NCBI GenBank assembly: GCA_965153455.1
Contig: OZ234494.1
Coordinates: forward strand, 9,548,001 to 9,612,000
DNA from: Sphagnum compactum
Taxonomy: Eukaryota; Bryophyta; Sphagnopsida; Sphagnales
DNA length: 64,000 nucleotides
Direction: 5' to 3'
Shown here piece after piece: positions 1 through 11,744 of this stretch. The notes below the pieces were generated by a model. It saw nothing but the letters and a program-made list of their open reading frames with translations, was not told the DNA's origin and did not search any database. Made by a program: the position numbers and the translations under genes. Within the stretch, counting starts at the first letter, position 1; the number at the start of each line of letters is the position of its first letter.

Positions 1-1242
1 GCTGCTACACAGTTCGAGGTGATAATAGACGACACCTGCTATTGCGCGATGGGGGGAAACTCTGACCACAGGCTGTTACGCCTATTGTTGAACATCGATT
101 GTAACTTTGTTGAGCCACAACACACAGTTGTAACAAATTTTTTTTAACCTAGGTTCAAATATGATAAATCAAAAGCTGAAGAGTATCAACTTGCCCTAAC
201 AACAAATCTTGGAAACCTATGGGTTGTTGACTCAATCGGGCATTTGGGGGCAAACGGGTTAGCTGACCTACTACAGCAGTGCGTGGGTGCTGCAGCAGAG
301 TCTATTTCTGGCAACAAGCCTTCGGGAGGAAACTGCAAAGCGCGACATTGCTATAAACCCTGGTTTGATGCTGACTGCCGTATAGCGAAGCGTGAGCTGA
401 GGTTCTGGCTGAAAGCCAACCCCGATTCACATGCCGTTAAACATCAGGCAAGTAAACTCAAAAATTTATTAAAAAATAAAAGAATTTTCTGGGAAACTTC
501 AAGAGCTCAACATATGTGTACGCTTGCCAAGGTGGATGCACTCTCGTTCTGGAAAAAGTACCGGCCAAGGGCACCCATTGTGGAAAAAATTAGTGTAGCT
601 ACGCTTTTGGAAGGCTTTCGCGGGCTAGTTGGCCAGTCTCCGCCACCCATACGGCTGCGAATTGATCACTCAGCCCAGGTGACGGAACCTCCACCTGGCC
701 ACACCCTAAACACAAATATCACACTTGCTGAACTGCTTCAGGTGCTGAAGAAACTACAAAGGAATAAGGCTGTTGGTTTGGATGGTATGAAAGCTGAGTT
801 CATTTTGGATGCGGGAGAGCTGCTACACATGCCACTATTGACAACGTTCAACTGCTTTCTGGCGGAAGGCTTTCTAGAAGGCCTTTCCACTGGGGTGGTC
901 CACGCGCTCTTTAAAGGGGGCGATGCCTCCAAATTTGACAACTACAGGGGGATAACTATTGGGCCTATCCTAGCAAAGTTGTTCGCTATGATCTTTGACA
1001 AAAGGCTGAGCGAGTGGGCTGAACAACATGGGCTGCGTGCCAAGGGTCAAGCTGGGTTTTGCAAAGATTACCTCACTACTGACCAACTCTTCATACTGCG
1101 AATTCTGATAGAACAGAGCAAGGCAAAAAAGAAGCCACTTTATTGTTGCTTTGTGGACTTCAAAAATGCGTTCGATACTGTGTCGTGTGAAGTGTTGTGG
1201 GAGGTGTTGGCTAGCCTCGGGGTGGAGGGACGCTTCTTATGA
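1..1242 (+). pseudogene. LINE ORF2 segment: endonuclease C-terminus, linker and RT fingers/palm
   Basis: The longest surviving open stretch of copy A begins at 244 and runs 332 codons to the TGA at 1240. It covers the linker after the endonuclease, with a Trp-rich PWFDADCRIAKRELRFW segment, then the RT fingers (KAVGLDGMKAEFI, FKGGDASKFDNYRGIT) and motif A (FVDFKNAFD). Bases 1-243 still encode the endonuclease end in another frame, with a stop at about 147. The TGA replaces an Arg codon: the following bases encode CLQAMY, as in related LINEs. The product would lack the catalytic YADD box, so no function is expected. Confidence 0.8.
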
Positions 1243-2922
1243 TGCCTACAGGCAATGTATACCAAGGATACTGTATGCATCAACCACCCAAGCGAAGGTG
1301 TCACCTCCAGCTTCAGGTGCCAATAAGGTGTGAAGCAAGGTTGCCCTCTCAGCCCCCTACAGTTTGGGCTATATTTGGATGCCTTGGAGGGGCGCTTGGA
1401 CGGCAGAGAATGCGATGCACCGACCCTAGTAAACGTGCGTGTATGGTTGTTGCTTTTTGCAGATGACCTTGCTTTGACGTCGAAGTCAGAGGTGGGATTG
1501 CAGCACTAATTAAACGCGTTCCAGTAGTTCTGTGCTGAACGTGGACCTACAGTGAACGTGCAAAAAAAAAAAGTCATGGTGTTCAACTTTGCTGACCCAT
1601 GCCAAGAGTTTGTGTTTGAAGGTGATGCTATTGAGTATGTGCAGACCTTCAAATACTTGGGGATCCTGCTCGAGACCACCTTGAACCTGGACAGTGTAGT
1701 GGAACATCGAACAGCTGCCAGTAGGCGCTCGCCGTTCGCATTGAACCGCTGTTGTGCGGAGCTACGTATTATGGACGTCCAGTTATGCTGTGACCTCTTC
1801 AACACGTTGGTGCGTTCCACAACAGGTTATGCCTGTGAGGTTTGGGTGGATTCCAAGAAAATAGAGGCTATTGAAGTAATGTACCGAGGGTTCCTCAAGT
1901 CCTTGCTTAGGATGCGAAAAACAACTAGCACATCCATCGTGCTGGCAGAATTTGGCAAATTCCCCTTTGAACACTTTGCATGGGGACAAGCGCTGTTGTA
2001 TTATAACCGTGTGAGCACGGTCACTAAAGACCGCATCTTGGGCAAGGCATAGGAAGCCAACTCGCTATGCTTGCTGCGGGAAAGAACTGTTGGGCTAGAT
2101 CCGTGAAAAAATGGCTACTCAAGAATCAGCCCCAGGAGGTGGCAGGTTTTCTGCCTTCGGTTCAACCGTCGTTGGAAACGACGTTTAAGCCTGCAACGAC
2201 CCGTGTGCTCCAGGCGAAGACTGCTCAACCGCCGTTGGGAATGGCTCCTGCGACAATGCACATACACTCGACCTATCTAGCAGGGGTGACAGGCTGGGCG
2301 GAGAGCCAAATACTTTGGTGCTATGCGCACAACGTATGGGTGGGAGTTCAGATGGCTCAGCTGGCTGCGCTACAACTAGTGCAGCTGGTTGGTGCTAAAT
2401 CTATGACAGGAGGCCCAATCAACTAGGAGGCTGGGGCCCCACCCCCTCCAGGTTTTCCCCACACAATATTGAGTGTAAAAAGGGTGAAGGATAATATGCG
2501 GCTGGCTTACATTGAAAATCTTTTTACCAACCGCGAGATTGGGACCAGCGTGCAGACAAAATACTTGTGCTTCAAGGGTATGTTGTACGAGAGCGAAAGC
2601 TACTTGTGTGACATCAGCTGCGTTCAGCTACGGAAAGCTCTGGCCCAGTTTCGATGTGGTAACACACAGCTTAAGGTAGTGCTAGGTGCGTGGAAGCGCG
2701 TGCCATACGCAAAGAGGCTTTGTCGAGGCTGCGATTTGGGGAAGGTTGAGGATGAAGAACACTTGCTTTTTGTTTGTCCAAATACATAGAAAGTTAGGGA
2801 ACGCTTTTGTTTGGCCCTACCCCACACCCACACTAGCACTCTTACTGAGCTCATGCAGATTACGAACACGGTCGCCCTGGCCAAGTTTGTGGCATGCTGC
2901 TAGTACCAGAAGACCTCCATGA
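1243..2922 (+). pseudogene. LINE ORF2 segment: RT motif B/C, thumb and Cys/His tail, frame-broken
   Basis: This stretch continues the LINE in shifting frames. QGCPLSPL follows a CAG-to-TAA-type stop at 1324. LLFADDLALTS is at about 1447-1480. A 166-codon open piece at 1552-2052 holds the thumb/connection (VFNFADPCQEFVFEGD, FKYLGILLETT). A 119-codon piece follows at 2067-2426. Another at 2469-2789 carries the RLCRGC...EEHLLFVCP zinc-like tail. Stops at 2052 and 2789 and several shifts separate them. Copy B keeps some of these regions in better frame. Confidence 0.8.
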
Positions 2923-3638
2923 TCTACCTTTCGTCTAATGGACTCTTTGGTCCCAAACGGATGTAAAATGTAAACAGTACTATGTATTGGCAATTTATTT
3001 ATTTTTGATTTTCAACATCATTCCTAATCCTTTTTCTTTAAATGAATTTACACTTACATATTATATGTTTTTCATTGTTTATCTAGTAAATGTCAAGGGG
3101 GATGACCTCGATTTATTATTGAGACAATAAAAGGCAAAAATAGATTTGTTTTCTTGACATCAATGGTCCTTTAAGACTTCTTGTTCTTGACTTTTAAATT
3201 CATAACTAAATGGTAATTATTTCAATAAATTATATGTAAAATAAATCAAGTAATGGGCATTTGAAATAATTAAAAAAAATAAGGGAAAAAAATCTTTTAA
3301 AGTTCTTGATTGAAAAAAAAATTAGATTACACACTTGAAACTTTTTTCTTGTGCATTCATTGTCCACATTAATTTTAAGAAATATATATATAATCAAAGT
3401 TTCAAATTCTAAATGACTTAAATAAACTTCTCCTAGAAAAATAAAATGAAAAGCCTTCATTAAGTGAATTCCATATTGTTTTGAAATTTAACAAGTCTAA
3501 AAGATTTGGGGTGTGACATTCGTAATGGGTCCACTCAAAGATGCCCATGCACTTTCAAGAACATCGAGATTGGAGACATGTTGCCAACCTCCTTGTTGAG
3601 AAGCCAGCCAGCTTTTGCACAACAAGGAGAAAGGTCCT

Positions 3639-3728
3639 CCTCTAGTCTAACTAACCTTTGTTGATTTGCTAATTAATTATTCTTCCTCTAGTCTAACTTA
3701 CCTTTGTTGATTTGCTAATTAATATCTT
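3639..3728. repeat. 46-bp direct repeat, two units
   Basis: CCTCTAGTCTAACT followed by a conserved ACCTTTGTTGATTTGC segment occurs at 3639 and again at 3685, period 46 bp. A matching pair lies in the opposite arm near 35,590-35,680, so the tandem step predates the inverted duplication. Confidence 0.8.
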
Positions 3729-4389
3729 AATCTTTGTCAAATGGACAAATAATTAAAAATGGTTTGTTGATTCTCAAATTGAAACTTTGAAATTTAATTA
3801 AATATTCAACGATGGATTATCAAATTTGTCCAGGTATTGTATGTGGTGGACATCAATTGTGGGGACCATCAAAGTTTTTTTTTGTCCCATTTGTGATAGG
3901 CATCTTTGATTGGTCCATGACCAAAAAGAATTTATTCAAGCTTTGGACAGGCAAGCTGTTTAATTACACATGAGGTGCCCAGAATTTTCAAGAATTTTCC
4001 AAGAACTATGGCTTTGTAAATTGGGGGGCTTCCTTGGCTGACAAGAGACCAGGGTGAACTATCACCCACACTGATAGTTGTCACCTTCTTGAGTAAGCCC
4101 GTAAGTTGCCAAATTAAACCCAAGAAATGTTACATTTGTACTCAGAAAATGGGTGGGTCGATGTAATCAATTCATGGTAGATGTTTTAACTATGCTTGGC
4201 TATGTCATATGTTTCAAATAAAAAGGTGTTGTATATGGTGGTTAAAGATCATTTCTTTGAATGTAAAGCCTTGGGTTTAAATCATTTCCCTAATATTTGT
4301 CTTTTCTTTAGGACTAACTAGTGTGCCTATGTCAAGAGTGAACTTGTTACCCAAGCAATTTATCCTTTCAAGTTAAATTCACTAGAATT

Positions 4390-4690
4390 TCTTGTGACAA
4401 AAATTGCTTCAAAATTCAATATCTTCCACAACTTAGGTCTAAAGATTATGAAATCAGTTCAACTAAATCTGAGCAATTGAGGGCTTTTCAACAATATCAA
4501 GAATATGTTAAAATTCCTTAATAAAAATCAGTTTTGATTTTGTTGAATTTTCATTGACCAAATTATTCAATATTCAATATCTCTTCCAATGTAGGTCTAA
4601 ATACTACCAAACCATCTTAATGCACCCCTAGTCATTAAGGGCTTTCCGATAGTACCAAGAGCATGACACAAATGGGGGAGGGGGTGTGTT
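4390..4690 (-). repeat. Family-B ~155-bp tandem repeat remnant
   Basis: Read on the minus strand, two diverged units contain the string GTGGAAGATATTGA and the string TTGATATTGTTGAAAAGC. The same organisation is at 11,745-12,090 and, in part, at 34,797-34,940 (both plus). No coding function is seen. Confidence 0.6.
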
Positions 4691-5029
4691 TTGGGAGATC
4701 TCAAACGTGACAAACAAAACAAACTATCTTCTTTTAATACATGGGTGAAAACACATTAGAATATTTAATGAAGACATTTAAGACTCATTTGTGAAAGTTC
4801 ATTTCCAATGTATTTGAAATTTTGTTTAAAATATTTTTAAAATAAAAATGATTGAAATTAACATTTTCTTTTTCATTTCCAATTTCAAATCATTTGAAAC
4901 CCTATGCGATAAGACATTTTTAAATCATTTATAATTTCAATTCATTTCAATTCATTTCAAGTCAGGATACTATAAGGCATTTTAAAATCATTTGAAATCA
5001 TGATGCTATTGAAACTTGTTTTAAGGAAT

Positions 5030-5530
5030 TCAACAAACAAATGTCATGCACAATCAAGTAGGAATCAAAATTTAGTCAATAGACACTCTATGGATTTGTC
5101 CAAATTATCATTATAAAATTTCATGCCTCTGAAAAAACGTGGAAACACCATTTGCTTTCAATCATTGTCTTTTTTATAGACAATGCATAAGTTAGAACTT
5201 ATTTCAAATGAATTTTGCAAACAAGTTTGTAGATCAAGGTGGGAATCAAAATTCATACCTTGAGGCTTTCAAGATAGACAATGGATTCAACCGATTCATA
5301 TTATGACCGAATTGTCAGCAAATCCCAAAAAAGTGACAATATCTCTTGCACTAAGCATCATGTGGGGTAAGCTTTTAGTAGTTGTCTGTTCATAGACAAC
5401 ATAGATATGACTTGGAAATTTGAACTTATTTAAGAAAAAATTAGCAAATTAGCATGCACATCAAGGTAGGAATGATATGTGTATGTTGACAATATCAAAA
5501 GAGATGGTTGATTCAAACCAATTATCATGC
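5030..5530 (+). repeat. Family-A ~175-bp degenerate repeats (cluster 1)
   Basis: Recurrent blocks include GCATGCACATCAAGGTAGGAAT (near 5455), AGCATCATGTGGGGTAAGC (5355) and a GACTTGGAAATTTGAACTTATT segment (5409). They recur in the same order at 17.2-17.5 kb and partly at 6.2, 13.6 and 18.4 kb. Internal spacing is about 170-180 bp. Confidence 0.65.
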
Positions 5531-6408
5531 TCATGAAGATGTTAGTGAATACTACAAGTGAAAGCATCTTTTATAACTAAGATGATGAGGTGTAAATGAG
5601 TGTTCTGTGGTTCATTTCTAAAAAAGAGAACCTTTGGTTTCAATTTGGTTTTAAAAAAAATAAAATTGGAGCTTCTTCAGGTGTGAGTTTGAACCTGGTT
5701 TTTCCCGTTTAAAACCTTGCAGTTTTGATTTTCACACAATTTTTTCAAATTCAAGAACCTCTGGGTCTAATTCAAAACCAAGTTTGGTTCCATATAGATG
5801 TTACACATTTCTCTATGCTAGATATTGCACAGATAGAAAGTTTTATATCAAATAAAAATCAGGGTTTATGTAGATGTAGAGTTGAACAACAAATTGAAAA
5901 TTAATATTCAACTTTAAATTTGAGTCTACTTGTCAAATTTTCAAAAAAATTCAACTTGTCTACTTAAAGAATCTGCCCCTCTTTATAAGAGTTTTTTCAG
6001 AGTTTCGATTTTGAGTCTGGATCAAACAAAAGACTATTTTCAATGTCCAGTTCTTGTCAGTCCCCACAAAACGACATGAGCTCAACTCCAGGTCACAAAA
6101 ACTTGACCCTCAACCCCCCATTCTAACACTGAAATCTGAATACCATCACAACACTGGTCTGGACTTGGAGGACATATTTCCTTTTGAGGCAACGACTTCT
6201 GAAGTTGGAACTTATTTGGAAGAAATTCAAGAAACAAGCGTGCATGTCAAGGTAGAACAGGCCTACCTTCTTTCATCCTGTCACAGTGAACCAGCACTCA
6301 CCGGTGCCCCATGAAGGATGAATGGTAAAGTGATCAGGAAACAGTTTTCTGTTGGGTTCCAGTTCCCTAGCTAACCATCGTGGTTAGCTCAATTGCTTTT
6401 TTCTTTTC
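5531..6408. other. AT-rich spacer without a supported gene
   Basis: An 86-codon open frame at 6054-6314 overlaps a Family-A repeat copy (the CATGTCAAGGTAG block near 6243). I do not regard it as a gene. Nothing else is recognised. Confidence 0.5.
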
Positions 6409-6454
6409 TACCTACCTACTAACAACCCACAAGCAGGTTGTTAGTAGGTAGGTA
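6409..6454. repeat. 19-bp perfect inverted repeat (hairpin)
   Basis: TACCTACCTACTAACAACC at 6409-6427 is the exact reverse complement of 6436-6454, with an 8-nt loop. Short TAGGTAGG-like repeats flank it. It could be a replication-slippage palindrome or a small foldback element. Confidence 0.85.
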
Positions 6455-6956
6455 ATAAAAAGGGCCCCTCACCTATGTATAATCCATCTACTTACCTAGT
6501 AGTTACCTATTTTCCTACCTATCTGCTTATATATGAGAACTATTTCCTACGGAATTGGTTACCAAGGTGAAACCAAATATTAACTCAGTTGAGGTTCATC
6601 CACAATTTATTATTAACGGACATCCAGTGGATGGTGTGCTGCTTCACTGTGGCCCTTTCATCCTCTGTTCTTTATGAAGGTGAATCTTCCTTACATTAAA
6701 AGGGGAAGTGGTAGAATGGTCTCACCCGCTTTCATCTTCCATACTATCTGAAAGTGAATCTTCCTACACTAAAAGGGTAAGCAACTCATGGCTGCTTCCC
6801 ACTTGGGAAGATATGTCACTTAAGAAAATATCCCACTTAGGAAAATGGCTGAAATAGTGTCCAAACAATTTACTTAAATGACAGAAAAGCATTCAGATAA
6901 AATCTGTAGTGTATTTAGAGGGCACCTCATATGCATCAAATTCCCTCCTAGAAAAT

Positions 6957-7042
6957 GGGAGGGATATTATGCCTACTCCTCTATAGTGGGAGCAACTCAT
7001 GGGTGCCTCCCACTATTGAGGAGTAGGCATAATATCCCTCCC
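6957..7042. repeat. 36-bp foldback, near-perfect
   Basis: The arm 6957-6992 and the arm 7007-7042 pair over 36 bp with one mismatch; the loop is 14 nt. The arm starts GGGAGGGATATTATGCC and ends in AGTGGGAG. A nearby segment (6780-6800) shares the loop-type sequence GCAACTCATGG. The structure suits a MITE or a hairpin small-RNA source. Confidence 0.85.
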
Positions 7043-7105
7043 ACTCCTATGCCTTGTGATCTACATAGGTTTGGTTCATGATAAATTTTGCTTTATGCTT
7101 TAAAA

Positions 7106-7224
7106 TAGGTAAAGCCCGTGGGTGGAGGACATTCCCAAAATGCACACAGGGCTGGACTCCACTATTGCCTTGTCCTAGGCCCTTTATTGTGAGAATGCCC
7201 CCATCCTAGGGCTTTTACCCTACA
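7106..7224. mobile_element. Foldback/MITE-like element, family GGTAAAGCCC, copy 1
   Basis: The left end AGGTAAAGCCC...GGACATTCCC is the imperfect inverse of the right end GAATGCCCCC...GGGCTTTTACCCTAC. Related copies lie at 8329-8454 and 19,072-19,179. No internal coding capacity. Target-site duplications were not identified. Confidence 0.65.
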
Positions 7225-8230
7225 CATAAGTTAATTGACATGAACAAGAGTCCACTTCTTTGACGGCCAATTTTGCATGTGAAAAGGCTTCCCTCTGAGG
7301 TTGAGAGGTTGTTCACTGGTTTGTGAGGTGGGGCCTCATATGTCCATACAAACCCCACTGTATTTGGGTGGCCATTTCCATCACTCAAATTGTGAGTCGC
7401 TGGGTCATCATGTCATAGTTGTGGTCAAAGGATGGCTGAATCTTCCGAGTTGAGAATAGAGATCCATGGAGATTCATTGCCTACTACCCCCCTCCAACTA
7501 GATCTGTGGTGAAAAGATTTTATTTTATTTTATTTTGTGACGATAATCTTTTCCCAAAAAACACGAAAAACATGACAGAATATTCCTATTTCATTATTCT
7601 TTTTTTTGGCATTTGTGTGAATTTTCACACAAACAAACCAATATGGCTGATACCCAATTGTTTCAACACAACAATGCCACAGAAGTTCATGAACCTATAA
7701 CAGTTAACCCTTAAACCAAGTATTAAAATTAAACACAATTCACCAATGATGGGCATCATGTAGACATGTAGGGGGGTCAGTTTTTTTCTTTGGGGAGGAG
7801 TGATTTTTTGTTTTATGTCTGTTCCCAATGTCTGTTCCCTAAGATGTTTCTAACAATACCTCATTTTTTATCCCATATTGTTTGACCATAGTTCAACTTC
7901 CAGGTATATAAGTTGTGTGCAGATTGGGGGGCGCAGGGAGGGCATGACAAAGCATGGTTTTTTTTGGGGGGAGGGAAGCATATTTAGGCTTCTACGTTAG
8001 GGAGTGCCCCATGTTCCAAAAATATTGATAGGCCAATACAATGGCTCCTTTAAAATTTTAAAAAAAAACCTAACTAACTGTAGGCGCACCCACTTCTCAC
8101 TAATAAATAGAACTATGAGTAAGTGCCCCCAGTTTATAATGGAGGTCAGATTGTTCAACAGAACTCATGCAAGATGACTTCCCCTGAGCAACGCCAAAGG
8201 CCGTTAATCTACTCCTAAAAACCTGCTGGT

Positions 8231-8347
8231 CCATCAAATAGTGCCCATAACAAATTGTGTAGGGTAAAGCCCTAGGGGAAAAAAGATTAGGGGCCCTATG
8301 TCCATCTATTAGTGCCCACAGCAATGTGTGTAAGGTAATGCGCCAAG
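8231..8347 (+). repeat. 48-bp direct repeat pair
   Basis: TCCATCAAATAGTGCCCA... at 8231-8278 and TCCATCTATTAGTGCCCA... at 8299-8347 are diverged direct copies. Each runs into a GTAGGGTAAAG/GTAAGGTAATG end of the foldback family, so this looks like a partly duplicated MITE end. Confidence 0.65.
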
Positions 8348-8454
8348 GTAGGGGCATTCCCTAAATAAGGGACCAAGGGTGATGTGGTAGACCAAGTGTA
8401 GCCTCACATTTTAGGAATGTTCCCTCACATATGGGATTTACCCATTGTAAAGCA
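8329..8454. mobile_element. Foldback/MITE-like element, family GGTAAAGCCC, copy 2
   Basis: The left arm GTAAGGTAATGC...GGGGCATTCCC pairs imperfectly with the right arm GGAATGTTCCC...GGGATTTACCC. It is the same layout as copies 1 and 3 but more diverged. Confidence 0.55.
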
Positions 8455-9226
8455 CCACATGCGAGTTACCATGGACCTGAGCATATGTAGTTCACAAGGC
8501 ATAGGAAGAGTAGGGTTCTTAGATTGTAAGCATAAGATTCCTAAATTGGTGTAAGATCCTTCCCACTCTTAAAGAATAGGCGCATGAAACCTTGAATTTT
8601 CATGGATACAAGGTGCCATGTGAATTCACTAAAATTTTTTCTCTGAGTTCTTTATGACTCTCAAAATTAATTTCAAATATGACTCTGAAACCTTATTTTG
8701 GAACCAACGTTGCTTTTGTCCAGAATATAACTTTGAGAGCTGCAATAACATGTAAAGCACTGGAAGACCATGTTCTAACATATTTGAAGAACACGTAGGG
8801 TTTCAAAGTTCTTGTCTATCCACTCAACATCCCAATCCATGGTTAAATGGTTTAATTTTAATGGAATTTATTTCCTATAGAAAAAGAATCTAGAAAATAG
8901 GGCTTGCTTTTGCGTGATATCAAAAATTTGGACAGAAATTTAGCAAAGTTAGTCGAATTTACACTAGAAAATAAAAGAATTCAAAAAAAATTCCAAGTAT
9001 CTCTTTTGAAAAAATGACAAATTTTTCTGGGAAAAAGTAGATTCTCCCAAACGTAGACCGACGGTTTAGCTGCACTTGCTGAAATTCTCATAGTGGCCGA
9101 TGTCCAATGCATTTGCGGGCGGCGGATTGTGTTTTGTGCTGGGAATGTACCATACCATAGCACTTTTCTTTTTTTGGGGGATGGCGGGGCAAGGGGTGCG
9201 GAAGTTGTGTGTTGGGATAGGACCCG

Positions 9227-9259
9227 TGCTTGCTTGCTCACACCATGAGCAAGCAAGCA
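9227..9259. repeat. 14-bp perfect hairpin
   Basis: TGCTTGCTTGCTCA at 9227-9240 pairs exactly with 9246-9259 across a 5-nt loop. Further AAGCAAGC units follow to 9290. Confidence 0.85.
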
Positions 9260-9398
9260 GGAAGGCTCTTGCAAGCAAAGCAAGCAGGAAACATGTTAGC
9301 AAAAGGTGATCGACCATTAGGGGACCTACAAAAAGCAACTCAGACAACTCAGACACGAAGTATTTGGAACACAACCATCCCTGCCAGCAAGTGCAACG

Positions 9399-10345
9399 TT
9401 TTTTTGTTTTGGGCAAAAGGAGAGGGCATTTACCAAACTTTATTTAAAAATAAATTCGGGATATTATAATCCCGACTCTAGAAAGTCCGATCAACTGTTG
9501 CAATCATAGAAGAGATTAAAAGAAACAAGCAGCAGTTGTGGTCATTAGTTTTCGGACATGGAAATTGCTGCAGAATGCTCAACAGTCAGTTTGGTGTGCC
9601 CTGCTCCCGCCCCCTGAGTCACTCGACTCGGTCCTGCTCCTCCTCCATGTTCCCTGTGCAATGATCACCCAAAGCCTACTTTTCAGTTTGATTTGCGCAC
9701 AAGCAGATTGCTCTGCTCCCGCTTGTACAGTTGCAAATAATAACAAATGAATCCATACGTATCTAATTCAAATAACAACCAAAGAATGGAAGGAGGTAAG
9801 AATCTATGATCGACAATAGACGCTCTTCTTGCATGCAGTATTCCTCCACCAGACTAAAAGAAAAACTACGATAGAAGCATTTGGATCATGCGTTGAGAAG
9901 ACTGAATTACACTACAGAAAGTGCACATAACTCTCCTATGCGTGTATAGAAATTGGTTGCCTGGTGGAGGAGGAACTCGTTCACGGCGGGCGATGAGCTG
10001 GAGGATCGCGACAAGCAAACTGCCAGCCTCGATAACAGTGCGAATCCCTTCGAGGGCCAGCATCCACGAGTAGCACATCGCGGCAAACTTTCTCTCCCGC
10101 CAACCTTGACGTGTAGAATGAGCAACTAGCCTGCAAACAACTTCCAGCTTCTCTCGTATCAATCGGATTCTGAGAACACAAGCGCTTCTGTCGCAAGAGA
10201 AGAGTGTTTGGGCGATCGCTTTTAACGACACTGGCAACGATACCATGGCGAAGAGTAGGAGAAAGTGGTGGGGGAGGGAGTATGGGACGGGGAGGCAGAC
10301 GAGGAGGTGGACAGTAAGGGGCCTGAAAAGTAAAAGAGTCAACAA
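9399..10345 (-). pseudogene. Possible retrocopy or gene end: unknown ORF with poly(A)-like tail
   Basis: This is an unrecognised minus-strand reading frame of 159 codons (9866-10,345). A plausible internal start at about 10,243 gives a protein beginning MVSLPVSLKAIAQ, with a coding-looking centre (WRERKFAAMCYSWMLALEG). The segment 9960-10,330 is much richer in GC than its surroundings. Downstream on the minus strand there is an AATAAA (9444-9439), and about 35 nt later an A-run (complement of T-run 9399-9405). That is the layout of a transcript 3' end copied into DNA. A closely similar tail occurs at 23.16-23.21 kb. It may equally be a captured gene fragment. Function unknown. Confidence 0.35.
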
Positions 10346-11089
10346 TGTCCTAAAGAAAGGAGTAGATTATCATAAAAAAATAAAATGACAGGGGGCATTC
10401 CCATGGGCTCATGAATTTAAATATTGTCGATTTCTACATCATGAGGGCTGATGAGGCGGATCTGAGGGCGTTCGGTTCAGAAAGCTCGCAATGGTATGAT
10501 CAGTGGAACAAAAAGATGTCTTCTCAATGCTTTCTCACTGCATCTAGGTCCCACTTCCTTGGTCAGGAGGAGAAAGGGTCGTCAACCCAAGTCCGTGGAA
10601 TAGGAAGTTGAAGAATAGGAAGCGGGGGTATGCTTGGACGGCCATGCAAGTTCGTCGAGAAAGGGAACTTCTATATCATTTCAATTGTTACTATTATTAT
10701 CACCAATAGCTAGTTTTTGTGAAATTGCGAAATTTTTGGAAGGTGACATAATGAAGGAATGTGCAAGCTCAATTCCTCAGCTGTCCATCCTTTTTCTCAA
10801 GCTGTTCCTTAAATTGTGCATCAAGATGTAATTTTTCATCCATTGTGAAAAGTTCCTGCCCAACTTTGATCCATTATGGAAATTTTATTCATCCATCACG
10901 CAGTTTCAAATTTTCAACTTGCATCTATTGGACAGCCTTTCAAGTCAAGTTTGCTTACTTTTCGTCCATTACATACAACATCCAAAATCTTTTAAAATAT
11001 TTCAAGCAAATTGACTACGAATGAAGATTTTTTGAAATGAATATCCAAGTTCAATTTGGAACACATGTTTTCCATGGTCAGTTCCCCTA

Positions 11090-11640
11090 CTAGAAGCATG
11101 GGCCCATTTTGCTTACCTCGCTTGACGCCCTGCCGCCACATCCGTTCTTCAGCCGGGTAAGAAGGAGAAGGCCACGTTGCTCAGTCGAGGAAGGGTTCGT
11201 TGCCCCTTCTCCAGGTGGGGACAACCCTTGTTCCTCACCTCGTGAATACCTTGCTGCCGAAGCAGAGAAGGGGAAGGCCACGTTGCGTGGCTAAAACAGG
11301 CTCTTGTATAAGGTCCGAGCTGTCAGGGAATCACTCGGTTGGAGAATCGTCGACCTCGGGGCCCACACAACCTGCCATGGGACTTACCCAGTAGGTAGGT
11401 TTGATTAAAACTTGCAGATTACGAAATAAATCCCTTTTTGGAGTCCTATCCAAGCTCCCCGGCCTAGGGCTCTCACTCACAAACCAACAAACAAATTGTC
11501 GAAAGTCACGTTATCACAAAATAATCCTGCATGCGAATACAGTAGTACCTTGCCTCCTTAATTTTCGCTTTTTGTTACGTTGCCAAATTGCTGAAGGCCA
11601 CCTAGCTTGACCATCCTGTCCCTGTTGACAAGGCACAACC
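11090..11640. other. Local GC-rich island without a recognised gene
   Basis: A direct repeat of GAAGGCCACGTTGC occurs at about 11,168 and 11,273. Overlapping open frames exist on both strands, but none resembles a family I know. It may be a degraded gene fragment. Confidence 0.35.
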
Positions 11641-11744
11641 AAAACTCAATTGTCTTCTAGGGAACTGTTGCATTTTAAAATTTGAGATACAGTCATGTAT
11701 CTATGAAGTAAGGTAATTTTTCACATTGAGATCTCCCAAACCAT

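Larger units (their letters stand above)
1..2995 (+). mobile_element. LINE-type non-LTR retrotransposon, copy A, decayed, 5' end outside window
   Basis: The window opens inside the apurinic-endonuclease domain: the GGNSDH catalytic motif is at about 45-70. A linker and reverse transcriptase follow. Visible RT motifs are NYRGIT (about 940), FVDFKNAFD (about 1155, first catalytic Asp), QGCPLSPL (about 1335) and FADDLAL (about 1456, catalytic DD). A C-terminal segment with a C-x2-C...H...C arrangement (RGCDLGKVEDEEH, about 2725) resembles the zf-RVT tail of plant LINEs. The frame is broken by TGA at 1240-1242, TAA at 1324-1326, shifts near 1500 and 2050 and later stops. The 3' limit is placed near 2995, where coding character ends and an AT tail starts. 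It cannot be active. Copy B at 36.34-40.74 kb carries the same lesions. Confidence 0.9.
1..4510 (+). repeat. Left arm of a large inverted duplication
   Basis: The whole stretch is matched in reverse complement by 34,797-40,335, including about 1.5 kb beyond the LINE 3' end. For example, the block around 3,100-3,160 recurs inverted at 36,170-36,240. Similarity stops abruptly after CAAGAATATGTT at about 4,510. The arm may continue left of the window. Confidence 0.88.

Noticed and set aside
1-2995. Active LINE
   Set aside because: Multiple stops and frame shifts, several of them shared with copy B.
6054-6314. 86-codon open frame as a gene
   Set aside because: It overlaps a Family-A repeat copy, has no recognised domain and sits in repeat-rich DNA.
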